Assembly (NCBI GenBank): GCA_039932395.1
Contig: JBDTQB010000265.1
Span: 1-6,541, forward strand
DNA length: 6,541 nt
Reading direction: 5' to 3'
Source of the DNA: JAGNNV01 sp039932395
Lineage (GTDB): Bacteria; Acidobacteriota; Vicinamibacteria; Fen-336; JAGNNV01
Shown here: one piece after another, positions 1 to 6,155 of the stretch
How the letters are laid out: the number at the start of each line of letters is the position of its first letter
Position numbering within the stretch: position 1 is the stretch's first letter
Notes under the pieces: model-generated
The model's database searches: none
Told to the model about the DNA's origin: nothing
Seen by the model: only the letters and a program-made list of their open reading frames with translations
Position numbers and translations under genes: made by a program

Positions 1-1403
1 TCGCTGCGCTTGTTTTTCAGTTCGGCCGCTACCTGCTCATTTCCTCATCCAGGCCGGGCACCCAGCCGGCCAATCTGCAGGGGATCTGGAACAAAGACAT
101 GAATCCGATGTGGGATTCGAAGTACACCACCAACATCAACACCGAGATGAACTACTGGCCGGCGGAGGTGGCCAACCTGAGCGAGACCGCCGAGCCCCTG
201 TTCAAGATGATTTCAGAAATGACCGATCAGGGTGCGGACGTTGCGCGGGAGAACTATGGCGCCGCCGGTTGGGTGCTGCATCAAAACACCGACTTGTGGC
301 GGGTGGCCGCACCCATGGACGGCCCGAGCTGGGGTGGATTCACGGGCGGAGGCGCGTGGCTTTCGACCCACCTTTGGGAGCATTACCTCTTCACCCGCGA
401 CCAGAAGTTCCTGCGCGAGTCTTATCCGGTGATGAAGGGAGCCGCCCAGTTCTACCTCGATTTCCTGGTGCCCCACCCGAAGTCCGGTTTGCTTGTCACG
501 AATCCTTCCACCTCACCCGAGAATTTTCCTCTAGCCCCCGGGAACGATCGATTCTTCGACGAGGTGACGGGCAGCATGAGTCCCGGAACGGCCCTGGTCG
601 CTGGATCCGCGTTCGACATGGAGCTTCTGAACGATCTGTTCGGCTACGTCGCTGAGGCCGCTTCGACTCTCAACATCGACGCTGAGTTTCGCGCCAAGCT
701 ACTGGAGGCCCGCAAGCGCCTTGCCCCCATGCAGATCGGGAAGAAGGGCGACCTTCAGGAGTGGCTGGAAGACTGGGGTCAGCGGGAAGTGAGTCACCGC
801 CATATCTCCAATCTCTATGGCCTCTATCCCGGGAACCAGATCTCGCTTCGTCGGACGCCCAGGTTCGCGGATGCGGCGCGTGTGGTCTTGGAGCAGAGGG
901 GTCTGCCCGGCAACGGTTGGTCCTCGGCCTGGAAGGCCGCGGCCTGGGCGCGTTTGGGCGACGGGTTGAAGTTCATCGAGAACCTCACGTATGCGATCAG
1001 AAACTACACCACGGACAGCCTGTTCTCGATCTGTTCCAAGGCGATGCAGGTCGATGGCTCCTTCGGCCTGACCGCGGCCATTGCGGAGACGCTGCTGCAG
1101 TCCCATGAAGGTGAACTGTCCCTGCTGCCGGCTCTGCCTGAGACATGGAAGGATGGGGAAGTGCATGGGCTGCGAGCGCGCGGCGGCTATGAGGTGGGTC
1201 TCATCTGGCGCGAGGGTTCGCTCACCGAGGCCACGATCATGGCCACTGACGCTGGCAAGTGCCGGGTGCGCGCGACTCAGCCTCTTAGGGTGGTGTGGGC
1301 CGGCCGAAGCGTCAAGGTCTTGAGTCCTGAACCGAACGTCATCGAGTTTCAGACTACGCCTGGGGCCGTCTACAACCTCTCGCCTGCGATGGGCGGCCGG
1401 TAG
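1..1403 (+). CDS. GH95 glycoside hydrolase (alpha-L-fucosidase / alpha-L-galactosidase family), C-terminal part, 5' end outside window
   Basis: Inverting exo-enzyme that releases terminal alpha-L-fucose or alpha-L-galactose from glycans; usually periplasmic or secreted, though any signal peptide lies outside the window. The frame is open from base 3 and begins AALVFQFGRYLLISSS, so the first internal ATG (99) is not the true start. About 466 residues remain of a family normally near 750-850, covering most of the (alpha/alpha)6 barrel and the C-terminal beta-domain; the N-terminal beta-domain is missing. Numbering from the ATG at 99: the NIN motif (N12, N14; nt 132-140) matches the Asn pair of Bifidobacterium AfcA, E141 in PSTSPEN (nt 519-521) matches its general acid, and D319 in QVDGSFG (nt 1053-1055) matches its Asp. 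Family blocks NTDLWR, GGAWL, RHISNLYGLYPG, LLQSHEG and LLPALPETW are intact. T10, two residues before N12, replaces the fucosidase His, so L-galactose is a possible substrate. Ends TAG at 1401-1403, convergent with the histidine kinase. Confidence 0.93.
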   Translation, partial: AALVFQFGRYLLISSSRPGTQPANLQGIWNKDMNPMWDSKYTTNINTEMNYWPAEVANLSETAEPLFKMISEMTDQGADVARENYGAAGWVLHQNTDLWRVAAPMDGPSWGGFTGGGAWLSTHLWEHYLFTRDQKFLRESYPVMKGAAQFYLDFLVPHPKSGLLVTNPSTSPENFPLAPGNDRFFDEVTGSMSPGTALVAGSAFDMELLNDLFGYVAEAASTLNIDAEFRAKLLEARKRLAPMQIGKKGDLQEWLEDWGQREVSHRHISNLYGLYPGNQISLRRTPRFADAARVVLEQRGLPGNGWSSAWKAAAWARLGDGLKFIENLTYAIRNYTTDSLFSICSKAMQVDGSFGLTAAIAETLLQSHEGELSLLPALPETWKDGEVHGLRARGGYEVGLIWREGSLTEATIMATDAGKCRVRATQPLRVVWAGRSVKVLSPEPNVIEFQTTPGAVYNLSPAMGGR

Positions 1404-1434
1404 CGGAATTGTTCCACAGCAAGGCGACCGGAAA

Positions 1435-1558
1435 TCAGGACCTCAGCGGCGGCGTGGGGAGGGTGAAGGAGACGGTCGTTCCAAGTCCCTTGCCGCCGGA
1501 CTCCGCCCAGAGGCGCCCGCCGTGACCCTCGACGATGCGTTTCACGATGGCGAGCCCG
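1435..1558 (-). pseudogene. Out-of-frame 3' tail of the histidine kinase (G2 box and C-terminus of HATPase_c)
   Basis: On the minus strand, in the frame ending at TGA 1435-1437, this stretch reads GLAIVKRIVEGHGGRLWAES, then a Gly-rich turn, then TTVSFTLPTPPLRS-stop. This is the standard end of a histidine kinase ATPase domain: G2 box, the HGG turn and the final FTLP strand. It has no start codon of its own and directly follows the GTG of the main frame once one base is restored, giving GTGVGLAIVK. It is therefore the displaced end of the kinase gene and not a separate gene. Whether the lesion is biological or a base-calling error cannot be told from the sequence. Confidence 0.88.
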
Positions 1559-2684
1559 ACCCGGTGCCTTCCGTGCTGTCATCCAGTTTTTCGAAGAGCC
1601 CCAGCATTCTTTCGAGGTTCGCGGGCTCGACACCCATACCATTGTCCCGGACAAAGAAGAGCGCTTGCCCTTCTTCGGGCCCGGGGCCCGTGCCGACAAA
1701 GATCCGCGGATCCTTCTGATCGCCCACGAACTTCGCGGCGTTGTCGAGAAGGTTCTGCATGGATTGAAGGGTTCTCGAACGATCAACGAACACCGTCGGA
1801 AAGGTCGCCGCCACTTCGAGGCGCGTGCCCGCCGCGTCGATGCGTCCGCGAGTCAGGGCCGCTGCCTCTTCGACCAGTTCCCCAAAGGCCACCTCTTCGG
1901 GTTCGTTGGCGACGCGTCCGATTCGCGAAAGGCTGAGCAGTTCATCGAGGAGTCTCTGCATCCGTGAGGTGGCGTTGAGAATGCGCTCGATGTCACCGCC
2001 CACGCGGTCGTCACGTCCCTCGTCAAGATCCTGTCTGATCGAGCCCAGAAATCTCCGGATGGTGATGAGGGGGCTCTTGAGGTCGTGCGAGACCGTGTAG
2101 GTGAATCGCTCGAGTTCCGCGTTTTTTTGTTCAAGTTCACGGATCAATGCATCGCGCGCGATCTGACGATCGGCCTCCACTTCGTCGCGATGGATCATCA
2201 TGATGATGGCGAGCGTGCCCCCGATGGCCATCAGAATCAGCGGGCCGAGGATCGTGCGTGGCGAAGGCACGCGGCTGTGAAAGAGAACCGGAACGAGAGC
2301 GAGGAAGATGAAGCAGGCCGCATCGAACGCGATGGCCGCGCGTCGATCAAGAAGGAGGCTCGACGCCACCATGGGAATCACCAGATACATGAAGCTGATT
2401 CTTCCGTCCGCGCCCGACAAAACGGCGGCGAGGGTAACGGCCGGGAACATGGTCAGGGTAAGGGGCGCCGCGATCCAGTAGAAACCGCCGCGATTCAGGA
2501 GCCACGCGCCCAGGAGGAAGACATAGCCATACCAGGGCAGGACGTAGTTTGGTTTGGTCAGCACCGAGATCGTGTCGGTGATGCTGAAGACCACCGCGAG
2601 GATCACCAGAAAGATCGAGAGAAGGCGCGACCGGCGCGCGATCTCCTTAACTTCCGTCCCGAGCTGCCTCGCCCTGTCGGTCAT
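1542..2684 (-). CDS. Membrane sensor histidine kinase, 3' end frameshifted (continues out of frame to 1435)
   Basis: Sensor kinase that autophosphorylates on His and passes the phosphate to a response regulator. Residues 21-165 hold about six hydrophobic segments (roughly 21-42, 50-64, 68-90, 98-112, 116-135, 146-164), an integral-membrane sensor with little outside loop. A charged, probably coiled-coil linker (166-195) follows, then the HisKA H-box SHDLKSPL (H200), the N-box NLLDNAAKF (311-319), the G1 box DNGMGV (347-352) and the F-box LFEKL (363-367). The reading frame reaches GTG (373-375) and then runs SGSPS-stop, losing the G2 box. The expected remainder lies in the neighbouring frame down to 1435, so the intended protein is about 416 residues. 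The ATG at 2684 follows an in-frame TAA and is the only good start; no clear Shine-Dalgarno is seen. It lies 78 bp after the propeller stop on the same strand, so co-transcription is likely. As read, ATP binding would probably be impaired. Confidence 0.9.
   Translation of the reverse strand: MTDRARQLGTEVKEIARRSRLLSIFLVILAVVFSITDTISVLTKPNYVLPWYGYVFLLGAWLLNRGGFYWIAAPLTLTMFPAVTLAAVLSGADGRISFMYLVIPMVASSLLLDRRAAIAFDAACFIFLALVPVLFHSRVPSPRTILGPLILMAIGGTLAIIMMIHRDEVEADRQIARDALIRELEQKNAELERFTYTVSHDLKSPLITIRRFLGSIRQDLDEGRDDRVGGDIERILNATSRMQRLLDELLSLSRIGRVANEPEEVAFGELVEEAAALTRGRIDAAGTRLEVAATFPTVFVDRSRTLQSMQNLLDNAAKFVGDQKDPRIFVGTGPGPEEGQALFFVRDNGMGVEPANLERMLGLFEKLDDSTEGTGSGSPS
1558..1562 (-). other. Frameshift site in the histidine kinase (apparent one-base loss in a G run)
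   Basis: The minus strand reads ACC GGG TCG GGC, where the family needs Gly-Thr-Gly-(Val/Ile)-Gly-Leu. One extra G, making GGGG TC, restores GTG-V-GLA exactly, so the simplest explanation is loss of one G from a four-G run. No canonical slippery heptamer for programmed -1 frameshifting is visible. Confidence 0.85.
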
Positions 2685-2762
2685 GAACGGCGATCTGTCA
2701 GAGAGTTACAGGAGCGGATTCGCGGCATGGCCCAGTGTGAGTCTAAGCCCGCCGATTCCGTG

Positions 2763-4112
2763 CTAGCGGAGGCCGGTGCCGAGGTAGAGGTCGCTCATCT
2801 GGCGGGCGTAGTTGTAGGCATAGGACTCGCCGTCTGGCGAAATCAGGAGCCGAACTTCGCCGAGAAGACCGGACAGGGAGCCGGGGCGCCACAGCGTCCA
2901 CGGCCGCGGCCGCCCGGTCGCGATATCCACGCGGTCGACCTTGGGAGGGGAACTGCCGTGCCGGACCACGAACAGCTCGCGTCCATCGGGCGACCACGAG
3001 ACCGGCGTGTCGAGATAGGCCAGGGTAGGGATGACGCGAGCCTCGCCACCTCCGAGTGGATAGAGCTGGGCCACGTCATCGCCGCCGAACCCCACGATCC
3101 ATTTGCCGTCCGGTGAAATGGGACGTCCCAGGTCGGAAAGGGTGATGCCTTCCTCAGTGAACGCCGCAGGAGGCGACTTCCCCGAGGCATCCTGAATATA
3201 GAGCTGCGACCCTTTGTTCTGTTCCGAGCCAGCAAAGACCACGCGCTGGCCTGAGGGCTCCCAGACCGCGCGCCCGTAGCTCACAATCGGTCCCAGTGGA
3301 AGATCGCGCGATTCGCCGGCACCCGTGGGTTCAATCTTGAGCTTGGGCGGCGTGGTGCGGAGTCTCACCAGCACCAAACGCTCATCGAGGGAGAGGGCCT
3401 GCCCATCGCCCTCTCCGAGACGAATGGCGGGCGACCCATCCGTCTGTTGAAGGAACGACGTGAAGTTGGGACCGCCGCCGACGCCAATGTCCGTGCCGAG
3501 GACGTGTTTCCCGTCGGGGGCGAGATCGGAAAGAAAATTCAGGTCGGCCCCCGCCATCTCGATCTCGTCGTCGGAGCCACGCGCACGCGCGCGCATCTCC
3601 GTCCACAAGGTCGTGCGCGAGAGAAGGGCCAGACCCGAGGTCGACCGGTCCATGAACTGCATCGAACCCACGGTCTCCGTCAGCAGGTGAACCGCTCCGG
3701 AGAGAGTCGTGGCGTTGAGCTGGTGTGGCGGCCCGCCTTCGCGCTGTCCGCCGAACCAGATTTCGCGTCCGTCACCTGACCACGCGACGCCGTCGATCGT
3801 GCTGAAACCGCCCACCACCGTTCTGACCGTTCCCTTGAGGTCCACGACCCTCACATCGCCCCGGGCGTCGCCCACCTGCGAATGTTCGAGGAGGGCGATC
3901 TGGTCGCCCGAAGGCGATACCCTCAATGCGCTGAACCAGATCGGCGGATCGGGCGCGTAGAGAACGTGACCGATCGGGTACTCGATCTGATGCCGGTCAT
4001 TCACCGCATGGATCACCGCGAGCTCTTTTCCTTCGGGCGACCAGTCGGCGGCGATCACGCCCTCCAGGGTTTCGCGCGGCGTGCCGCCGGTCAGAGGCAC
4101 GGTCGCGAGCAT
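2763..4112 (-). CDS. TolB/WD40-like beta-propeller part of the Ser/Thr kinase (split off by a frameshift)
   Basis: Nine or so repeats of the TolB/PD40 type are visible, each centred on a Ser-Pro-Asp-Gly-like turn: DWSPEGKEL (23-31), RVSPSGDQI (64-72), AWSGDGREI (110-118), DLAPDGKHV (196-204), a degenerate SLDERLVLV (241-249), VWEPSGQRV (283-291), PISPDGKWI (331-339), SWSPDGREL (372-380) and LISPDGESY (423-431). The end, SYAYNYARQMSDLYLGTGLR, is the usual C-terminus of long bacterial Ser/Thr kinases that carry a propeller sensor behind a TM helix. There is no signal peptide or kinase domain here, and the ATG at 4112 is mid-domain: upstream in the same frame the reading VLAVILDPQLQTWNVWEG continues the blade begun in the kinase ORF, which it overlaps by 22 bp. 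I infer this is the sensor half of one gene spanning 2763-5377. Alone it would stay in the cytoplasm. Ends TAG at 2763-2765. Confidence 0.88.
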   Translation of the reverse strand: MLATVPLTGGTPRETLEGVIAADWSPEGKELAVIHAVNDRHQIEYPIGHVLYAPDPPIWFSALRVSPSGDQIALLEHSQVGDARGDVRVVDLKGTVRTVVGGFSTIDGVAWSGDGREIWFGGQREGGPPHQLNATTLSGAVHLLTETVGSMQFMDRSTSGLALLSRTTLWTEMRARARGSDDEIEMAGADLNFLSDLAPDGKHVLGTDIGVGGGPNFTSFLQQTDGSPAIRLGEGDGQALSLDERLVLVRLRTTPPKLKIEPTGAGESRDLPLGPIVSYGRAVWEPSGQRVVFAGSEQNKGSQLYIQDASGKSPPAAFTEEGITLSDLGRPISPDGKWIVGFGGDDVAQLYPLGGGEARVIPTLAYLDTPVSWSPDGRELFVVRHGSSPPKVDRVDIATGRPRPWTLWRPGSLSGLLGEVRLLISPDGESYAYNYARQMSDLYLGTGLR

Positions 4113-5377
4113 GCCTTCCCAGACGTTCCAGGTCTGGAGCTGCGGATCGAGAATGACCGCCAGTACTCGCGACTCGAAACCGCGGCCACGATCGCGTTCT
4201 TGATGCCGACCGGCCTCGAACTCCCCCCGCCCGCGCGCGTGGTGAAGATCTCCATCGGCGAAAGGCCCCAGGCCGCGCTATAAATCAGGGTCTCTCCGTC
4301 CGGCGCGAACCGACCGCTCTTGACGTCGCCGAGCTGAAAAGTCAGACGCTGGAACCGAGCTGGAGAAGGGTGGGGCGCCCATTGCCGCAGCGCGCCGAAG
4401 AGAACGCCCAGGCCCGCCAGAAGGCCGAGGGCAACCACCCCCACCCGAAACGGGGTCGTCATTCGAGCCCCTGACGGAAGTCCGGCGGACCTCGTTGCGT
4501 TCGAACCCGATTCGTTCAACAACGTGTCGTCCGGGACGAACTCCAAGGCGCTCGCCAGTTCGCGGGCCGTCTGGAATCGCTCTCCCGGAGCTTTCTCCAG
4601 GCAGCGAGTCACGATTCGCACCACGCCGCTCGAGGTCGTCCCCACCTGCGAGAGCGCCGGGGTCGGGTCGGTGTGCAGGATCGCGCTCATCGTGTCCGCA
4701 CTGGTCGGGCCCTTGAAGGCGCGGCGGCCCACCAGCATCTCGAAGAAGACCGAGCCGAAAGAGAAGAGGTCGGAACGCTGGTCCGCGGACAGGCCCCGAA
4801 CCTGCTCGGGAGACATGTAGCCGCTTGTTCCCATCACAGTGCCCGGTGTGGTGTGGGCGGCGGTTTCAACCTCGGAATCCGCGTGCTGCTCTTCGGGGTG
4901 CGTGAGTTTGGCGATGCCGAAGTCGAGAATCTTGATCACGCCGCTCTTCGTGACGAAGAGGTTCTCGGGCTTGAGGTCGCGGTGAACGATTCCGCGTTCG
5001 TGGGCGGCGGAGAGGCCGCGCGCAATTTGCGTGGCGTAGTCAACCGCTTTCCGGGGATCGAGCGGTCCCGCCTGGAGCCTTTCACGCAGGGTGGCACCCA
5101 CGAGCAACTCAGAAACGATGTAGGGCATGCCCTCGCTCTCGCCGGTGTCGAAGACGGTGAGGATGTTCGGATGGTTCAACGCCCCGACCGCCTTCGCCTC
5201 CTGTTCGAACCGGCGAACCAGATCGGGATCGCGGGAGACCTCGGCGCGCAGAACCTTAATCGCCACATCGCGCGACAGACGCAGGTCGCGGGCGCGAAAA
5301 ACCTCACCCATCCCGCCGCAGCCGATCGAGTCTATGACCTTGTAAGGGCCAATCTTCGCGTCAGCGTGGAGAGTCAT
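4091..5377 (-). CDS. Eukaryotic-type Ser/Thr protein kinase with TM anchor (N-terminal part of a frameshifted kinase-propeller protein)
   Basis: PknB-type (Hanks) kinase with all catalytic motifs: Gly-loop IGCGGMGEVF (18-27, with Cys where Ala or Ser is common), beta-3 Lys K41 in VAIKVL, alpha-C Glu E60, catalytic loop HRDLKPEN (132-139, D134), DFG (152-154), activation segment ending GTSGYMSPEQ with several Thr upstream (T176, T177, T180). RD-type, so it probably autophosphorylates there. The kinase domain runs about 11-280, then a linker, one TM helix (311-330) and the start of a propeller (FQRLTFQLG..., APDGETLIYSAAW, 343-400). The reading turns nonsensical after AVSSRE (403) and stops at 4091. 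Restoring one base near 4166 joins it to the propeller ORF, giving one protein of about 871 residues, a length typical of this family. Expected topology: kinase inside, propeller outside. The ATG at 5377 lies 6 bp after the winged-helix/FHA stop, so the two are probably translationally coupled; no strong Shine-Dalgarno is seen. Confidence 0.93.
   Translation of the reverse strand: MTLHADAKIGPYKVIDSIGCGGMGEVFRARDLRLSRDVAIKVLRAEVSRDPDLVRRFEQEAKAVGALNHPNILTVFDTGESEGMPYIVSELLVGATLRERLQAGPLDPRKAVDYATQIARGLSAAHERGIVHRDLKPENLFVTKSGVIKILDFGIAKLTHPEEQHADSEVETAAHTTPGTVMGTSGYMSPEQVRGLSADQRSDLFSFGSVFFEMLVGRRAFKGPTSADTMSAILHTDPTPALSQVGTTSSGVVRIVTRCLEKAPGERFQTARELASALEFVPDDTLLNESGSNATRSAGLPSGARMTTPFRVGVVALGLLAGLGVLFGALRQWAPHPSPARFQRLTFQLGDVKSGRFAPDGETLIYSAAWGLSPMEIFTTRAGGGSSRPVGIKNAIVAAVSSREYWRSFSIRSSRPGTSGKACSRPCL
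4164..4168 (-). other. Frameshift site joining Ser/Thr kinase to its propeller (apparent one-base loss)
   Basis: The minus strand reads AGT CGC GAG TAC TGG. One additional G after GAG gives GAG GTA CTG GCG GTC ATT CTC GAT, i.e. AVSSREVLAVILD, which matches the first propeller blade of this kinase family and continues into the 2763-4112 frame. No canonical slippery heptamer is present. The exact position is uncertain by a few bases. Confidence 0.8.
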
Positions 5378-5383
5378 GGGTGG

Positions 5384-6094
5384 CTAGTGGCTCGCGCGCG
5401 ATCCGGTCTGGGTGGTTTCCGCGACGCTCGTCCGTCTGAAGACCAGCACGGCCGGACCGACGCTGATCTCGTCGCCGTCCTCCAGATCGAAGGGGTCCTT
5501 AAGGCGGCGGCCGCGGACGAACGTGCCGTTCTTGCTGGCAAGGTCCTCAATGAAGGCCCTGCCTTCGCCCACCACGATGCGCGCGTGGTTGCGCGAGACG
5601 CGGCCGAGGTCGATAGCCACGCGTACCTCGGCACCGCGACCGAGAATGTTTTCGCCTTGAAGCAGAGGGATATGCCGGTCGCCCCAGACGAGGTGACAGA
5701 TTGCCGGAGGAGCCGGCGCTCGCGGCGATTCGATGACCGCATCGGCGAAGAAAGCGTAGCCAAAGGTATGAAGCGTCCGCACGAACCGCGGCTCTTTGGC
5801 GTCGTCGCCGAGGGCGGCGCGCACCTCCGCGACGAGCCGTGGAAGCGACGACTCGGAAACGAATTCATTCGGCCACAGCAGATCCATCAGCTCGGCCTTC
5901 CCGAGAGCCTTCGGTCGCGCGTCGATCAACAACTCAAGCAGCCGGAAAGCGCGAGGCGAGAGATCCTGCCGGACTCCACCCACCAGAAGTTCGCGCGTTT
6001 CTCCATCAAGGACACCGGTGGCGAATCGCAGACGCATCCCTTTGGTGGTTACGAAATCATGATTATCGAAGGTTTCGCGAATGACATCGTCCAC
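5384..6094 (-). CDS. OmpR/PhoB-type winged-helix DNA-binding protein with C-terminal FHA domain
   Basis: Transcription regulator in which the usual receiver domain is absent and a phosphothreonine-binding FHA domain sits at the C-terminus. Residues about 20-117 form a Trans_reg_C winged helix: RLRFATGVLDGETRELLVGG strands, LSPRAFRLLELLI, LMDLLWPNEFVSESSLPRLV (recognition helix region), VRAALGDDAKEPRFVRT and the wing GYAFF. After a Pro/Ala linker, residues about 133-220 form the FHA domain with its three signatures: GR (152-153), SRNHA (167-171) and SKNGT (187-191). No TM segment, so cytoplasmic. The longest frame starts at GTG 6094, preceded in frame by TAG, with only a weak AGG 8 bp upstream. 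An ATG at 6037 (residue 20) falls where the winged helix begins and may be the real start. It lies 6 bp before the Ser/Thr kinase, its likely modifier and partner; the layout recalls mycobacterial EmbR and PknH, but EmbR has a central BTAD that is missing here. Confidence 0.92.
   Translation of the reverse strand: MDDVIRETFDNHDFVTTKGMRLRFATGVLDGETRELLVGGVRQDLSPRAFRLLELLIDARPKALGKAELMDLLWPNEFVSESSLPRLVAEVRAALGDDAKEPRFVRTLHTFGYAFFADAVIESPRAPAPPAICHLVWGDRHIPLLQGENILGRGAEVRVAIDLGRVSRNHARIVVGEGRAFIEDLASKNGTFVRGRRLKDPFDLEDGDEISVGPAVLVFRRTSVAETTQTGSRASH
6055..6064. promoter_or_regulatory. 10-bp perfect palindrome AATCATGATT near the start of the winged-helix/FHA gene
   Basis: AATCATGATT is a perfect palindrome in an AT-richer patch of otherwise GC-rich DNA. 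On the minus strand it overlaps GATAAT, five of six matches to a sigma-70 -10 box, about 25 bp before the ATG at 6037. If translation starts at 6037, this would be leader or promoter DNA and the palindrome a possible operator. If it starts at GTG 6094, it is only coding sequence. No good -35 box was found at the right distance. Confidence 0.25.
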
Positions 6095-6155
6095 AGCCCA
6101 GACCTAGTATCCGCGAAGCTTAGCTCAGGGTTGGGCAAGCCAAACGGAGGACAAA
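6095..6155. promoter_or_regulatory. Divergent intergenic region between the signalling operon and the exported protein
   Basis: This 61-bp gap is the only place in the window where two genes diverge, so promoters for both directions should lie in or near it. I could not identify a convincing -35/-10 pair on either strand; the minus strand has only GATACT (four of six). A small inverted repeat, TTGG-GCAAG-CCAA (6131-6143), precedes the plus-strand ribosome-binding site. The assignment rests on gene orientation, not on recognised boxes. Confidence 0.45.
6146..6150 (+). promoter_or_regulatory. Shine-Dalgarno GGAGG of the exported protein
   Basis: GGAGG lies 5 bp before the ATG at 6156, an optimal spacing. 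It is the only strong ribosome-binding site seen in the window and fixes the start of the downstream gene. Confidence 0.85.

Noticed and set aside
1404..1434. Possible bidirectional terminator between the convergent GH95 and histidine kinase genes
   Set aside because: Only a 4-bp inverted repeat (GGAA-TTG-TTCC, 1405-1415) is present, with no GC-rich stem and no T run.
1370..1786. 138-codon minus-strand frame across the histidine kinase frameshift
   Set aside because: Although it crosses the lesion, it is the third frame and carries neither the kinase N-box nor the G2 box. The real continuation is in the frame ending at 1435.
2685..2762. Promoter or hairpin in the gap before the histidine kinase
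   Set aside because: The CGGAATCGG / CGAATCCG arms pair only imperfectly, and no -35/-10 pair at proper spacing is visible. The gap probably lies within the operon.
2085..3116. 343-codon open frame on the plus strand
   Set aside because: It is antisense to the histidine kinase and the propeller. Its composition is highly charged and low in hydrophobics, with no motif and no ribosome-binding site; a coding shadow.
4160..4170. Programmed -1 ribosomal frameshifting to make the kinase-propeller fusion
   Set aside because: Re-reading one G would give the right frame, but there is no X-XXY-YYZ slippery heptamer, no A-rich run and no evident downstream pseudoknot. The same type of lesion in the next gene points to indels instead.
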